DNA of 64,000 nt from Phenylobacterium soli (GCF_003254475.1 NZ_QFYQ01000001.1:3190001-3254000); one strand, 5' to 3'; counted from the first letter of the stretch, positions 1 to 9,617 are shown. Translations and numbers: made by a program. Notes: generated from the sequence alone by a model not told the origin.

Positions 1-247
1 CGGCGAACAGCACGTCCCTGGTCATGTAGCGCGCCACCGGCACGCCAAGCGCGCCCGGGCCGTCTTCGGCCAGCGCCCGCACCAGGTCCCGCTCGGAGAC
101 GATGCCCACCACCTGTTCGGCTTCCAGCACCACCAGCGCACCGACACGCCGGGCGTGCAGCAGGCCGGCGACAGCGCTCACCGCTTCTGTGGGGGCCACG
201 GTGAAGACCAGGTCGCCCTTGGTCTTGAGGATCTGCGAGACAAGCAT
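1..247 (-). CDS. CBS-domain protein, C-terminus outside the window
   Basis: The reading frame starts at an ATG at 247 and is open to the window edge, so about 82 N-terminal residues are visible. They begin MLVSQILKTKGDLVFTV and contain VVGIVSERDLVRALAE, the usual CBS (cystathionine beta-synthase) core pattern, then RYMTRDV, which normally opens the second CBS repeat. CBS pairs bind adenine nucleotides and regulate attached or partner proteins; small stand-alone CBS proteins of about 140 residues are common in alphaproteobacteria. A GAGGGAGA ribosome-binding site precedes the start. The specific target cannot be told. Confidence 0.8.
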   Translation of the reverse strand, partial: MLVSQILKTKGDLVFTVAPTEAVSAVAGLLHARRVGALVVLEAEQVVGIVSERDLVRALAEDGPGALGVPVARYMTRDVLFA

Positions 248-383
248 CCTGTCTCCCTCGCTCTTCCGTCCGTTGGAAGAACACTGTCACGCAATCGCCG
301 GGGACGGGCAAAGCACGGGCTCGTGATCTGGTCCCGCTCGTTATCTGGAATTCCCTTGGAATATCGGGGGGAAGACCCGGCGT

Positions 384-1109
384 TCAGCCGCGACGGAAGA
401 GCCGCGCGAACAGTCCGAACAGCAGCACGCCGGCCACGAAGCCGGCCACGTGGGCCTCCCAGGCGATCCCCGCGCCGGCCGCGCCGGGCACGAAGCCGGA
501 GCCGATCACCCCCACAAGGACGTTCACGGCCAGCCAGGCCCCGCCCATGCCGAGCACGGGCGACGAGATGATCTTCCCGACCCGCCCGCCGCCGGCCATC
601 AGCCGCGACGCCGCCCCCATCAGGCCCGAGATCGCCCCCGAGGCCCCGACCAGGGGCATGGGGCTGCCGAGGTGCAGGCCGGCATATCCAAGGGACGAGA
701 GCACCCCGCAGACCAGATAGAAGCTGAAGAAGGCGAGCGCACCCTTGGCGCCCGTCCCGAAGAATCGCGCCACCGGCGTCGCGAAGGCCAGGCCGAAGGC
801 GGCGTTCATCAGGGCATGGCCCCAGTTGCCATGCAGGAACAGGGCGGTGAGCAGGGTCCACCAGCGCCCCTCGTCCAACCCCGCCGGCGAAAAGGCGAAG
901 CTGGCCGCCACCAGATCCAGCGAGAAGCGCGATTGCAGCGCATAGCCGCCGAGGATGATCGCCACGAGCAGGAGCGCCGGCCACGGCGCATTGAAGATCG
1001 GCTCCCGAACCGGTTCGCGCTCTTCCGGCGTCGGCTCGGGCCTGGACCAGGGCCCGCGCGCGGGCGTCTCTTGGAACAGATGGATCGGTGGCGGGTGGAT
1101 CGGCATCCC
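384..1109 (-). CDS. Rhomboid-family intramembrane serine protease
   Basis: About 241 residues when started at MPIHPPPIHLF; a longer frame to 1175 is open but its extra residues look non-coding. Several hydrophobic segments surround the rhomboid signatures: LFLHGNWGHALMN (the HxxxN-type loop), GASGAISGLMG containing the catalytic serine (GxSG), and AHVAGFVAG with the catalytic histidine in a late membrane helix. Rhomboids cut transmembrane substrates within the inner membrane. The N-terminal 40 residues are proline-rich and cytoplasmic by appearance. A purine-rich GGGAGGGG lies immediately before the chosen ATG, slightly too close for an ideal site, so the start is uncertain. The substrate is unknown. 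Confidence 0.88.
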   Translation of the reverse strand, partial: GMPIHPPPIHLFQETPARGPWSRPEPTPEEREPVREPIFNAPWPALLLVAIILGGYALQSRFSLDLVAASFAFSPAGLDEGRWWTLLTALFLHGNWGHALMNAAFGLAFATPVARFFGTGAKGALAFFSFYLVCGVLSSLGYAGLHLGSPMPLVGASGAISGLMGAASRLMAGGGRVGKIISSPVLGMGGAWLAVNVLVGVIGSGFVPGAAGAGIAWEAHVAGFVAGVLLFGLFARLFRRG

Positions 1110-1272
1110 CTCCCATTTAGGCGCTAATGCTCGAACGCGCGAGGCGTGACGGGCTCGCCGCAGGGGACTCGCCATTCAATGTCGCCGCCCGCCCGCTTCT
1201 CGCCTTGCGGGCGCCACGAGCCTCCGCTTTGTTGCAGGCCTCCGAGACATTTCAGAGTTTCAGGACCGCTCG

Positions 1273-4179
1273 ATGACCCGTCCCCTGCGCGCGAGCCTCG
1301 CGCTCGCCGCCACGCTCTCGCTTCTGGCCGTCAGCGGCGCCTTCGCCCTCTCCCTTCCCCACCTTCCGCACATTCCGCGCGTCGGGCCGCACGCCAGCGA
1401 GACCGCGCCGCGGGCCGCCAGGCTGAAGCCCGGCGAATGGCCTCAGGCCCGATCGGACGTCCAGGTCGACCCCGACATCCGCTTCGGCGCCTTGCCCAAC
1501 GGCATGCGCTACGCCATCCGCAAGCAGTCCATTCCCGCCGGACAGGCGGCCGTCCGATTCTACATCGACGCCGGGTCGCTGGAGGAGACCGACGCCCAGC
1601 AGGGCCTCGCCCACTTCCTCGAGCACATGGCCTTCAAGGGCTCCAAGGCGGTGCCCGAGAACGACATGATCAAGATCCTGCAGCGCCATGGCCTGGCGTT
1701 CGGGGCCGACACCAACGCGTCCACCGGCTTCAGCCAGACGATCTACAAGCTCGACCTGCCGCACACCGACGACGAGACCGTCGACACCTCGCTCATGCTG
1801 ATGCGCGAGATCGCCTCCAACCTGACCCTCTCGCAGGAGGCGATGGACCATGAGCGCGGCGTCGTCCTCTCCGAGGAGCGCACCCGCGACACCCCCAGCT
1901 ACCGCATCCTGAAGTCGCGCTTTTCCTTCCTCTTCCCGGGCCAGCGCCTGCCGACCCGCTATCCCATCGGCCAGGTGGATGTGCTGAAGACGGCTCCGGT
2001 CAGCCAGATCGCCGATTTCTATCACCGCTATTACCGGCCCGACCGCGCCGTGCTGGTCGTGGTGGGCGACTTCGACCCCGCCGCCATGGAAGCCAAGATC
2101 AAGGCCCGCTTCGGCGACTGGACGCCGGTCGGCCCGGCCGGGACCGATCCGGACCTCGGCAAGGTGAAGCCGCGCGAGACCGAGGCCAGGCTCATCGTCG
2201 AGCCGGGCGCGCCGCTCGGCCTGCAGATGACCTGGGTGCGGACGCCGGACCTGTCCGCCGACACCCTCGCCAAGCGCCGGCGCGAGATCGTCCGCCTGCT
2301 CGGGTTCCAGGTTCTGAACCGCCGGTTCCAGGCGCTCGCCCGCTCGCCGCAGCCGCCGTTCCTCGCCGCCGGCGCCTTCAAGGCCGACCAGGAGCATTCG
2401 GCCGAGGTCACCATGGTGGTCGCCAACGCCGCGCCCGACCGCTGGCAGCCGGCCCTCGACGCCATGGAGCAGGAAACCCGCCGCGCGGCCCTGTACGGGG
2501 TGCGCCAGGACGAGCTCGACCGCGAGATCGTCGAGCTGCGCGCCAGCCTGAAGGCCGCGGCCGCCGGCGCGGCCACCCGTCGCCAGGCCGAGCTGGCCGA
2601 CGAGATCGTCGGATCGCTCGACGACCAGGAGGTAGTGACCAATCCGGCGCAGGATCTCGCCTTCTTCGACTCCGCCGTGAAGGACCTGAAAGCCAAGGAC
2701 GTGTCCGAGGCGCTGAAGTCGCTGTTCAACGGCGCGGGCCCGCTGCTGTTCGTCTCCACGCCCAAGCCCGTGGAGGGCGGCGACCAGGCCCTGCTGACGG
2801 CTCTCAAGGCCTTCCAGAAGACGGAGGTCTCGGCCCCGGCCGCGCAGGCGCAGGTGACCTGGCCCTATGAGAGCTTCGGCCCGCCCGGCAAGGTCGCCGA
2901 GAGCAAGGACATCACCGACCTCGAGACCACCTTCGTCCGTTTCGAGAACGGCGTGCGCCTGACGGTGAAGCCGACCAAGTTCCGCGACGACGAGGTGCTG
3001 GTCCGGGTCAACATCGGCCGCGGCATGCTCGACCTGCCCCGCGACCGCCAGAGCCTGAAGTGGGCCTCGGGGGCGGTCATCGAGGGCGGCCTCAAGAAGA
3101 TCAGCAACGAGGACATGGAGCGCGTGCTCGCCTCGAAGGTGTTCGGCGCCACCTTCGGCGTCGGCGAGGACGCCTTCGTGCTTTCCGGCACGACCCGGCG
3201 CGAGGATCTCGACACCGAGCTCCAGGTGCTGACCGCCTACGCCTCCGAGCCCGGCTGGCGTCCGCAGGGCTTCGAGCGGATCAAGGCCGCCTCCAAGACC
3301 CTGCAGGACCAGTACGAGGCCACCGATTCCGGCGTCCTCGGCCGCGACCTGTCGGGCCTGCTGCATGGCGGCGACCGCCGCTTCACCTTCCCCAGCCGGT
3401 CCGAGATGGCGAGCGCCAGCCTCGCCGACCTGCAGGCCCAGGTCGCCGGCCACCTGGCCCAGGACCCCATCGAGCTGGTGGTCGTCGGCGACGTCAGCGT
3501 CGAGGCCGCCACGGACGCCGTGGCCCGCACCTTCGGCGCCCTGCCGCCGCGCAAGCCGCTGCCGCCGCTCGACCCCGCCCAGGAAAAGGTCGCGTTCCCT
3601 GCGCCGACGGCTCAGCCCCTGGTCCTGACGCACAAGGGCCGGGCCGATCAGGCGATCGCCTACATGGCCTGGCCGACCGCCGACTTCTGGTCCAATCCGC
3701 AGCGCGCCCGCGAGGACGCGGTGATGGGCGAGGTCATGGGCCTGCGGCTGATCGAGCAGATCCGCCAGGTCCAAGGAGCGACCTATTCCCCGTCGGTCAG
3801 CTATTCGCACAGCCTGGTCTGGACCGGCTGGGGCTATGTCTCGGCCGCGGTCGAGGTGCCGCCGCAGAAGCTCGACGGCTTCTTCGCCGACGTCGCCAAG
3901 ATCGCCGCCGACCTTGCCGCCAAGGGCCCGACCGCCGACGAGCTCGAGCGGGCCAAGAAACCGCGCATCGACGCCATCCGCAAATCCCAGGTGACCAACC
4001 AGTACTGGCTGAGCGAGCTGTCCGGCGCCCAGGAGGATCCGCGCCACCTCGACTTCATCCGCCAGCTCGTGCCGGGCACCGAGCGGGTCAGCGCCGTCGA
4101 CGTCCAGCGCGCCGCGGCGACCTTCCTGCAGGATGCGAAGGCCTGGAAGCTCGAGGTCCGCGCCCAGTCGGCGAAGTAG
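1273..4179 (+). CDS. M16 (insulinase/pitrilysin) family zinc peptidase, exported
   Basis: 968 residues, the usual length for a two-halved M16 peptidase. Residues 1-26 form a signal peptide (RASLALAATLSLLAVSGAFA). The inverted zinc motif HxxEH is seen as HFLEHMAFKG near residue 115, with the distal glutamate expected about 75 residues on (HERGVVLSEE). A second, catalytically inert M16 half (from about residue 500) contains the usual paired repeat. Such proteins degrade peptides in the periplasm. A 16-bp tandem duplication covers its stop codon and a hairpin follows. It stands alone between divergent and convergent neighbours. Confidence 0.92.
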   Translation: MTRPLRASLALAATLSLLAVSGAFALSLPHLPHIPRVGPHASETAPRAARLKPGEWPQARSDVQVDPDIRFGALPNGMRYAIRKQSIPAGQAAVRFYIDAGSLEETDAQQGLAHFLEHMAFKGSKAVPENDMIKILQRHGLAFGADTNASTGFSQTIYKLDLPHTDDETVDTSLMLMREIASNLTLSQEAMDHERGVVLSEERTRDTPSYRILKSRFSFLFPGQRLPTRYPIGQVDVLKTAPVSQIADFYHRYYRPDRAVLVVVGDFDPAAMEAKIKARFGDWTPVGPAGTDPDLGKVKPRETEARLIVEPGAPLGLQMTWVRTPDLSADTLAKRRREIVRLLGFQVLNRRFQALARSPQPPFLAAGAFKADQEHSAEVTMVVANAAPDRWQPALDAMEQETRRAALYGVRQDELDREIVELRASLKAAAAGAATRRQAELADEIVGSLDDQEVVTNPAQDLAFFDSAVKDLKAKDVSEALKSLFNGAGPLLFVSTPKPVEGGDQALLTALKAFQKTEVSAPAAQAQVTWPYESFGPPGKVAESKDITDLETTFVRFENGVRLTVKPTKFRDDEVLVRVNIGRGMLDLPRDRQSLKWASGAVIEGGLKKISNEDMERVLASKVFGATFGVGEDAFVLSGTTRREDLDTELQVLTAYASEPGWRPQGFERIKAASKTLQDQYEATDSGVLGRDLSGLLHGGDRRFTFPSRSEMASASLADLQAQVAGHLAQDPIELVVVGDVSVEAATDAVARTFGALPPRKPLPPLDPAQEKVAFPAPTAQPLVLTHKGRADQAIAYMAWPTADFWSNPQRAREDAVMGEVMGLRLIEQIRQVQGATYSPSVSYSHSLVWTGWGYVSAAVEVPPQKLDGFFADVAKIAADLAAKGPTADELERAKKPRIDAIRKSQVTNQYWLSELSGAQEDPRHLDFIRQLVPGTERVSAVDVQRAAATFLQDAKAWKLEVRAQSAK

Positions 4180-4196
4180 CCAGTCGGCGAAGTAGC
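4165..4196. repeat. Perfect 16-bp tandem duplication across the M16 stop codon
   Basis: The sequence CAGTCGGCGAAGTAGC occurs twice in direct succession at 4165-4180 and 4181-4196. The first copy holds the last codons and TAG stop of the M16 peptidase gene, so the second copy is entirely untranslated. Probably a slippage duplication. Confidence 0.9.
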
Positions 4197-4214
4197 CGGG
4201 TCCTAGCGACCCGG
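4196..4214. terminator. Hairpin between convergent genes
   Basis: CCGGGTC (4196-4202) pairs perfectly with GACCCGG (4208-4214) around a 5-nt loop. It lies between the M16 gene and the convergent carboxylesterase gene and overlaps the latter's last codons. No U-tract follows on either strand, so intrinsic termination is only possible, not demonstrated. Confidence 0.4.
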
Positions 4215-5828
4215 CAGGACCGGCGACCACAGGCCGACGTTCCAGTTCCAGGGTTGGTCGCCGGCCGCGCGCCGGCGGCGGATCACCTCCTCGTGCAGGT
4301 CGTACATGCCGGGCATCAGGCCGTCGGCCGGGCGAGGCGCGTCGCGGAACGCCATGTAGGCGCGGGACCGGTCGTAGGCCGGCCAGGCCGGCTGCCCCTC
4401 GGCCGTCGGCGCGCCGGTCTTCGCGAAGCTGGTCCAATAGCCGATCATCGCCTGCGAAAGCCGCTGCTCCGCGTCCGCCCGGGGCGGCTTGGGCCAATGC
4501 GGCCCGACGCGGTCGGCCGTCCCGAACACATAGGGAAGCTCGCTGGCGTGGAAGGCGTGCAGGCCGGCGAAGTCCGCGTCCGGATAGCCGTGATCGAACA
4601 GATAGAGATAGGCCGGCTGGCCGATCGCGGTCTGCTTGGCCGCCAGCCGCTCGGCGGTCCAGCCGTAGAGCCCGTCCCGCGTCGCGGCCAAGATGCTCTC
4701 CTCGAGGTTGGTCGGCGGATAGAGGCGCAGGTAGGCGTCGGCCAGGTCGCGGTAGCGCTCGCGGATCGCCGCCTCGTAGATCGCCGCGCTCGCCGGCGGC
4801 CGCGCCGCCAGCATCCGCAGGGAGCGGATCTCGCCGGCGTTGAACCCGGCCAAGATCGGCACGGGCGCCTGCTGGCCGCGGTCGAAGACGTCGACGAGCT
4901 GGCCGGCCAGCACCTTGCCGTCCACTGCGCCGAAGGGGGCGAACCCGGCCGCAGCCGCCGCCCGGGTCAGGGCCTGGGCGTCCATCGCCCGCAGGGCTGC
5001 GATATCCGGCGACTTGAGCTTGTCCGCGAGCGCCAGGCCCGACTGCTCCGCCGATGGGTGGCCGTGCGCCGGCGCCTTCAGCTCCGGCGTGGAGATCATG
5101 TAGGCGCTCTCGGCGATCGCCTTGGCGAACAGGCCGCGGGCCGGCGGCGAGGCCATGAGGTACATGACGCTCAGGCCGCCGGCAGATTCACCGGCGATGG
5201 TGACATTGGCGGCATCGCCGCCGAACGCTGCGATGTTGCGGCGAACCCAGCGCAGCGCCTCGATCTGGTCCAGCAGGCCGTAGTTGCCCGAGACGCCCCC
5301 GGCCGACTCCGCGCTCAGCCCCGGGTGGGCCAGCCAGCCCAGCACGCCGAGCCGGTAGTTGATCGAGACCACCACCACGCCGCGCTCGGCCAGCTTCCTC
5401 CCGTCGTACATCGCCTCGGCGCTCGCGCCAGTGGTCAGCGCCCCGCCGTGGATCCAGACCAGCACCGGCGCCTTGGCCGCGCCCTTCGGCGTCCAGACGT
5501 TCAGCGACAGACAGTCCTCGCTCATCGGCGGGATCGGGTCTTCGTAGATGCCGCCGGGCGCCGCCACCGGCTGGACACAGGCCGCGCCGAACGCGGTGGC
5601 CTTGCGCACGCCTTGCCAGTCGGGCGCCGCCGTCGGCGGCCGCCAACGCGCCTGGCCGACCGGCGGCTGGGCGTAGGGGATGCCCTTGAAGACCTCCACG
5701 GTCCCGTCCAGCCGGCCCTCGACAGCGCCCACCGGCGCCCGCGCCACCGGGCCGGCGGCCGCGAGGGCGGGCCCGGTGAGGGCGAGAAGCGCGGCGCCCG
5801 CCGCGAGGAGCGCGCCGCGCAGGTTCAT
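4203..5828 (-). CDS. Type-B carboxylesterase, exported
   Basis: 541 residues starting with a signal peptide (MNLRGALLAAGAALLALTGPALA). The type-B carboxylesterase features are present: SEDCLSLNVWTP, the oxyanion region VWIHGGALTTG, the nucleophile elbow TIAGESAGGLSV with catalytic serine, and HAFHASELPYVFG near the C-terminus with the likely catalytic histidine. These enzymes hydrolyse carboxylic esters. Its ATG overlaps the TGA of the upstream MFS gene (ATGA), so the two are translationally coupled: esterase in the envelope, transporter in the inner membrane. Natural substrate unknown; context suggests an ester or lactone taken up through the nearby TonB receptor. Confidence 0.93.
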   Translation of the reverse strand: MNLRGALLAAGAALLALTGPALAAAGPVARAPVGAVEGRLDGTVEVFKGIPYAQPPVGQARWRPPTAAPDWQGVRKATAFGAACVQPVAAPGGIYEDPIPPMSEDCLSLNVWTPKGAAKAPVLVWIHGGALTTGASAEAMYDGRKLAERGVVVVSINYRLGVLGWLAHPGLSAESAGGVSGNYGLLDQIEALRWVRRNIAAFGGDAANVTIAGESAGGLSVMYLMASPPARGLFAKAIAESAYMISTPELKAPAHGHPSAEQSGLALADKLKSPDIAALRAMDAQALTRAAAAAGFAPFGAVDGKVLAGQLVDVFDRGQQAPVPILAGFNAGEIRSLRMLAARPPASAAIYEAAIRERYRDLADAYLRLYPPTNLEESILAATRDGLYGWTAERLAAKQTAIGQPAYLYLFDHGYPDADFAGLHAFHASELPYVFGTADRVGPHWPKPPRADAEQRLSQAMIGYWTSFAKTGAPTAEGQPAWPAYDRSRAYMAFRDAPRPADGLMPGMYDLHEEVIRRRRAAGDQPWNWNVGLWSPVLPGR

Positions 5829-7114
5829 GGCCGGGCGGCCTGGGCGTCGGCTTCGCGCTTCAGCACCCAGGTCAGGGCCAGGAAGATCAGAATCGCCAGG
5901 GCGTAGAAGGGCGTGAGGCTCAGGAAGGCGAGCTGCAGCGAGTTGGTCGGATGCTCCGGCCGCAAGGCGTCGCTCACGGCGCCCACGAAGGTCGGTCCCA
6001 CGCCCATGCCGGTCAGGTTCATGATCAGCAGCAGCAGGGCGCCTGAGAGGACGCGCCGGTCGGGCCGGACCTCCTCCTGGGTCAGGGTCACCGAGGCGGA
6101 GAGATAGAAGTAGTTCAGCGTCGTCGGTCCGGCCAGGAAGGCCAGGGCCACGGGCCAGGTCGGGGCGAAGATGAAGCCGAAGAAGAAGGGTGCGGCGGCC
6201 AGCAGCGAGACCGCCGGAATGAGGGCGTAGGCCGGCTTCCAGCGGGTGGCGTAGCGGTCGAGCACCCGGCCCGAGACGAAGATCCCGCCGCCCATGCAGA
6301 TCGCCACCAGGATCGCGTAGTAGAGCGCCACCTCCTGCAGCGTCATGCCCTTCTCGCGCATCAGGAAGAGCGTGGAGAAATTGCCGGCGCCGTAGGTGAT
6401 GATCTGGGTGACCCCGCCGCCCAGGGCGACGAGCACCAGGGCAGGGTTGGAGAAGAACGCCTTCACGGTCGGCCAGAATCCGGCCTTCGCCGCGCCGACG
6501 TCCGCCTTGGCCGGAGCGTCGAGGCCGCCGCGCTTCGGTTCGCGCACCACGCTCACGACGATGAGCGCCGCCAGAATCCCGGCGGCGCCGAGGACGATGA
6601 ACGCCGGCCGCCAGCCGTAGGCCGCGGCGATGGAGGCGCCGATGGCGACGCCCAGGGCTTGCCCCACCGGCGGACCGAGGTTGAAGATGCTCAGCGCCGT
6701 GCCGCGGCGGCCCGGCGGGAAGTAGTCTGAGATGATGGCGTAGGAGGGCGGCACGCCGCCGGCCTCGCCGACCCCCACCGCCATGCGCGAGGCGACGAGC
6801 TGCGGATAGCTCGCCGACAGGCCGCAGGCCATGGTCGCCGCGCTCCACAGGCCGCAGGCGACCGCCAGCAGGCGCACGCGGTTGGTGCGGTCGGCGAGCC
6901 AGCCCACCGGGATGGCGATCAGGCAATAGAACAGCGCGAAGTAGAGGCCGCCGATCTTGCCGAGTTGGCTGTCGCTGAGGTGCAGGCTGTCCTGGATCGG
7001 CTTGGCCAGGATCGACAGGAGCTGCCGGTCCAGGAAGTTGAGCACATAGACGAAGGCCAGGATGCCCAGAACCACCCACGCCCTGGCACCGGTCCGCTGC
7101 TCGGCAGCGGCCAT
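5825..7114 (-). CDS. MFS transporter, spinster-like
   Basis: 429 residues from the MAAAEQRTG start, which is preceded by AAGGCG at good spacing; a frame to 7237 adds about 40 unlikely residues. Roughly twelve hydrophobic segments are visible. The first reads VLGILAFVYVLNFLDRQLLS, the LDRQ motif typical of spinster-type and related acid or sugar transporters of Sphingomonadales and Caulobacterales. Loop WLADRTNRVRLLA matches the MFS A-motif. It is first in a two-gene operon with the carboxylesterase and has a candidate TetR operator about 110 bp upstream. Substrate inferred only: probably the hydrolysis product of the esterase. Confidence 0.9.
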   Translation of the reverse strand: MAAAEQRTGARAWVVLGILAFVYVLNFLDRQLLSILAKPIQDSLHLSDSQLGKIGGLYFALFYCLIAIPVGWLADRTNRVRLLAVACGLWSAATMACGLSASYPQLVASRMAVGVGEAGGVPPSYAIISDYFPPGRRGTALSIFNLGPPVGQALGVAIGASIAAAYGWRPAFIVLGAAGILAALIVVSVVREPKRGGLDAPAKADVGAAKAGFWPTVKAFFSNPALVLVALGGGVTQIITYGAGNFSTLFLMREKGMTLQEVALYYAILVAICMGGGIFVSGRVLDRYATRWKPAYALIPAVSLLAAAPFFFGFIFAPTWPVALAFLAGPTTLNYFYLSASVTLTQEEVRPDRRVLSGALLLLIMNLTGMGVGPTFVGAVSDALRPEHPTNSLQLAFLSLTPFYALAILIFLALTWVLKREADAQAARP

Positions 7115-7224
7115 CGGCACGCCTTCGGATACCTGGCTCGTCAACCCGGCGCCCTCCCCCATTGGTTGCCGCATCGATCTGTCCGCCGACGCTCTGGTGG
7201 AGCATGCCGCCCCTCGGCGCGCGG

Positions 7225-7258
7225 CGTCAATACTCACTCACGCGAGGATGAATGTATT
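7225..7258. promoter_or_regulatory. Candidate TetR operator upstream of the MFS-esterase operon
   Basis: This 34-bp stretch begins CGTCAATACTCACTCACGCG. A version 26/34 identical lies at 11933-11966 upstream of the TonB receptor gene. It has partial dyad symmetry (AATAC...GTATT) and lies between the TetR gene end and the MFS start, where a repressor site would be expected. Confidence 0.55.
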
Positions 7259-7287
7259 TCGGACTGCCCATCCAACGCTGAGAAGGG

Positions 7288-7962
7288 TCAGGTCTCCTGC
7301 AGCGCCAGGAACCCCGCCGCCATGAACTTGGCCATGCGCCGCTTGACCGCCTTGAAGTCGTCCGAGTGGCACAGCCCCCCCGACAAGCGGTCGATCCGTC
7401 CGGTCCGCGCCAGGGTGTTCATCAGGGACCCGGTGACGAAGTGGTATCCCCAGAAGATGTCCTCCTCCGGGGTGTCGGGCAGCGCCCGCTTGAGGATCGA
7501 CACCAGCTTCAGGACCACCGGATCGAAGTGGACGTCCATCAGCGCCGCGCCCTCCGGGGTGTTGCTGACCCGCGCGCAGAAGGCCGCGTAGTTCATCCAC
7601 GGCTCGCCGCCCTCGACGTAGAGGTCGAGGTCGGTGTCGAGGAAGGCGTGCAGCGCCCCCTCCACGGTCGGCTTGTCGCCGGCCTCCGCCTCGTAGGCCT
7701 CCAGCGCCGCCATCCGACGGCCGCTCGTCGTGCTCGCGCGCCGCGCGAAGACCGCCTCGAACAGGCTCGGCTTGTCATCGAAGTAGTAGTGCAGCAGCGT
7801 CGTGTGCACCCCGACGCGCTCGGCGACGTCGCGCAGCGTCACGCCGTGCAGCCCATGCTGCGAGAAGAGGTACTCGGCCGCATCGAGGATCTGTTCGAGC
7901 GTCTCCGCCCGCTGCTCCGCCTTGGTGCGGCGAACGCGCTTCGCCGTAGGACCCTCGGCCAT
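7288..7962 (-). CDS. TetR-family transcriptional regulator
   Basis: 224 residues. The N-terminal DNA-binding domain is evident: ILDAAEYLFSQHGLHGVTLRDVAERVGV followed by LLHYYFDDKPSLFEAV, the standard TetR helix-turn-helix and K-x-x-L-F end. The C-terminal ligand domain has the size and YHFVTGSLMNTLA-type ending of TetR_C regulators of lipid or aromatic metabolism. An AAGGGG ribosome-binding site precedes the ATG. It sits inside a same-strand catabolic cluster; matching sites upstream of the MFS and TonB-receptor genes make it the likely local repressor. The sequence CTTCACTTCACGCGGG just upstream of its own start shares the core TTCACGCG, so autoregulation is possible. Confidence 0.9.
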   Translation of the reverse strand: MAEGPTAKRVRRTKAEQRAETLEQILDAAEYLFSQHGLHGVTLRDVAERVGVHTTLLHYYFDDKPSLFEAVFARRASTTSGRRMAALEAYEAEAGDKPTVEGALHAFLDTDLDLYVEGGEPWMNYAAFCARVSNTPEGAALMDVHFDPVVLKLVSILKRALPDTPEEDIFWGYHFVTGSLMNTLARTGRIDRLSGGLCHSDDFKAVKRRMAKFMAAGFLALQET

Positions 7963-8009
7963 CCCGCCAACCCCTTCACTTCACGCGGGATCCAGGCTCG
8001 CGCCGCCCC

Positions 8010-9617
8010 TCAAGATCCGGAGCCGTGCTGCGCCAAGTTCCCCTCTGCGTAGTCGGCACGCAGCCTGTTCTTGTCAATCTTTCCCGTCGCCGCCAGCGGC
8101 ATGGCGCCGATCTGCACCACCTCGTCCGGCAGCCACCAGTCGGCGACCTTGCCGCGCAGCCCCTCCACCAAGCCGCGAGGATCGATCGATTGCCCCTGCC
8201 GCGGCTCGACGATCAGGACCGGGCGCTCGCCCCATTTGGGGTCGCTACGGCCGATCACCGCCACCTGTCCGACGGCGGGATCCCGGCCGACGATGTCCTC
8301 GATCTCCGCCGGATTGATCCACTCGCCGCCCGACTTGATGAGGTCCTTCGAGCGGCCGCAGATCGTCAGGGCGCCGGACTCGTCGATGCTCGCGAGGTCG
8401 CCGGTGTCGAAATAGCCCTCGTCGTCGAGCGCATCGCTCTGCGCCTTGAAATAGCGGTCGACGACGCTCGCCCCCTTGACCTTCAGATGGCCCACCACCC
8501 CACGCTGGCGCGGCAAGGTCACGCCGTCGGCATCGGTGAGCTTGAGGTCGAGCCCCATCGGCGGCCGCCCCGAGGCGCGGACAGCGCTCGCCGGCGCATC
8601 GGGCGGCGCGATCGTGCCCACCGGCGAGAGCTCGGTCATGCCCCAGCTGGTCTGAACCTGCGCCCCGAGCCGATCCTCCAGGCGCCGGATGAGCGCCTCC
8701 GGACAGCTGGAGCCGCCGATCAGCACCCGCTTGAGGTCGGGCAGTTCGCCGCCCGTGGCGTCCAGATGGTCGACGACGCCCAGCCACACGGTCTGGACGC
8801 CCGCGGCGATCGTGACGCCCTCGTCGCGCATCAGTCTCGCCAGGCTCGCTCCGTCCGCCTGGCGTCCGGGCAGGACCAGCTTGGCCCCCACCGCCGGCGC
8901 GGCGAACGGCAGGCCCCAGCCGTTGGCGTGGAACATCGGCACCGCCACGAGCAGGCTGTCGCTTCCGGTCAGGGCGATGGCGTCGGCCTGCAGGGACCGG
9001 AGGGTGTGCAGGTAGTTGGACCGGTGGGTGTAGAGCACGCCCTTCGGCTGCCCCGTCGTTCCCGACGTGTAGCAGAGCCCGGCCGGCGTCTCCTCGTCGA
9101 AGCCGCCCCACGCGGCTTCGGCGCCCAGGGTGGAGAGCAACGCCTCGTAACCCCAGACCCGCGCCGCGTGGCCGGCCAGATCAAGGGAAGGCGGAACCGG
9201 ATCATCGAGCAGGATGATGTGCTCGAGACGAGGACAGAGGGCGGCGAGCTCCGCCGCCAGCGGCTGAAGATTGCCGGCGGCCGCCAGCACCCGGTCCTCG
9301 GCCTCGTTGACCATGGCGGCGAGGTGAGCCGCCGTCAGGCGCGGATTCAGGGTGTGGCAGACCATCCCCGCCCCCATGGCGGCGTAGTAGGTCTCGAGGT
9401 GATGCTGGGTGTTCCAGGCGAGCGTCGCGATCCGATCGCCGAACCTCAGCCCGAGCGCCAGAAGGGCGCCGGACAGGCGATTGCTGCGGGCGCGCAGGTC
9501 TTCGTAGCTGGTTCGGCTTGGCCCCCTTCCACCATGCGCCGCGACGATCTCTCGATCCCCAGTCCACTTGGCGGCGTGGTCCAGGAACTTGTCGACGGTA
9601 AGGGAGTAGGACTGCAT
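8010..9617 (-). CDS. Medium/long-chain acyl-CoA ligase (AMP-binding)
   Basis: 535 residues with the full adenylate-forming enzyme pattern: CYTSGTTGQPKGVLYTHRS (P-loop-like A3), WGMTELSP (A5), YFDTGDLASIDESGALTICGR (A7/A8 hinge), and PLAATGKIDKNRLR with the catalytic lysine near the C-terminus. It activates a carboxylic acid to an acyl-AMP and then the CoA thioester. The absence of a membrane segment suggests a cytosolic fatty-acid or side-chain ligase. It sits between the TetR and TonB-receptor genes on the same strand and would feed the enoyl-CoA hydratase encoded upstream. Exact chain-length preference cannot be read from the sequence. Confidence 0.93.
   Translation of the reverse strand: MQSYSLTVDKFLDHAAKWTGDREIVAAHGGRGPSRTSYEDLRARSNRLSGALLALGLRFGDRIATLAWNTQHHLETYYAAMGAGMVCHTLNPRLTAAHLAAMVNEAEDRVLAAAGNLQPLAAELAALCPRLEHIILLDDPVPPSLDLAGHAARVWGYEALLSTLGAEAAWGGFDEETPAGLCYTSGTTGQPKGVLYTHRSNYLHTLRSLQADAIALTGSDSLLVAVPMFHANGWGLPFAAPAVGAKLVLPGRQADGASLARLMRDEGVTIAAGVQTVWLGVVDHLDATGGELPDLKRVLIGGSSCPEALIRRLEDRLGAQVQTSWGMTELSPVGTIAPPDAPASAVRASGRPPMGLDLKLTDADGVTLPRQRGVVGHLKVKGASVVDRYFKAQSDALDDEGYFDTGDLASIDESGALTICGRSKDLIKSGGEWINPAEIEDIVGRDPAVGQVAVIGRSDPKWGERPVLIVEPRQGQSIDPRGLVEGLRGKVADWWLPDEVVQIGAMPLAATGKIDKNRLRADYAEGNLAQHGSGS

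Noticed and set aside
1252..4497. A very long minus-strand frame opposite the M16 peptidase
   Set aside because: Composition (His, Arg, Gly-rich) is typical of antisense frames in GC-rich genes; the plus-strand M16 peptidase has all family motifs.
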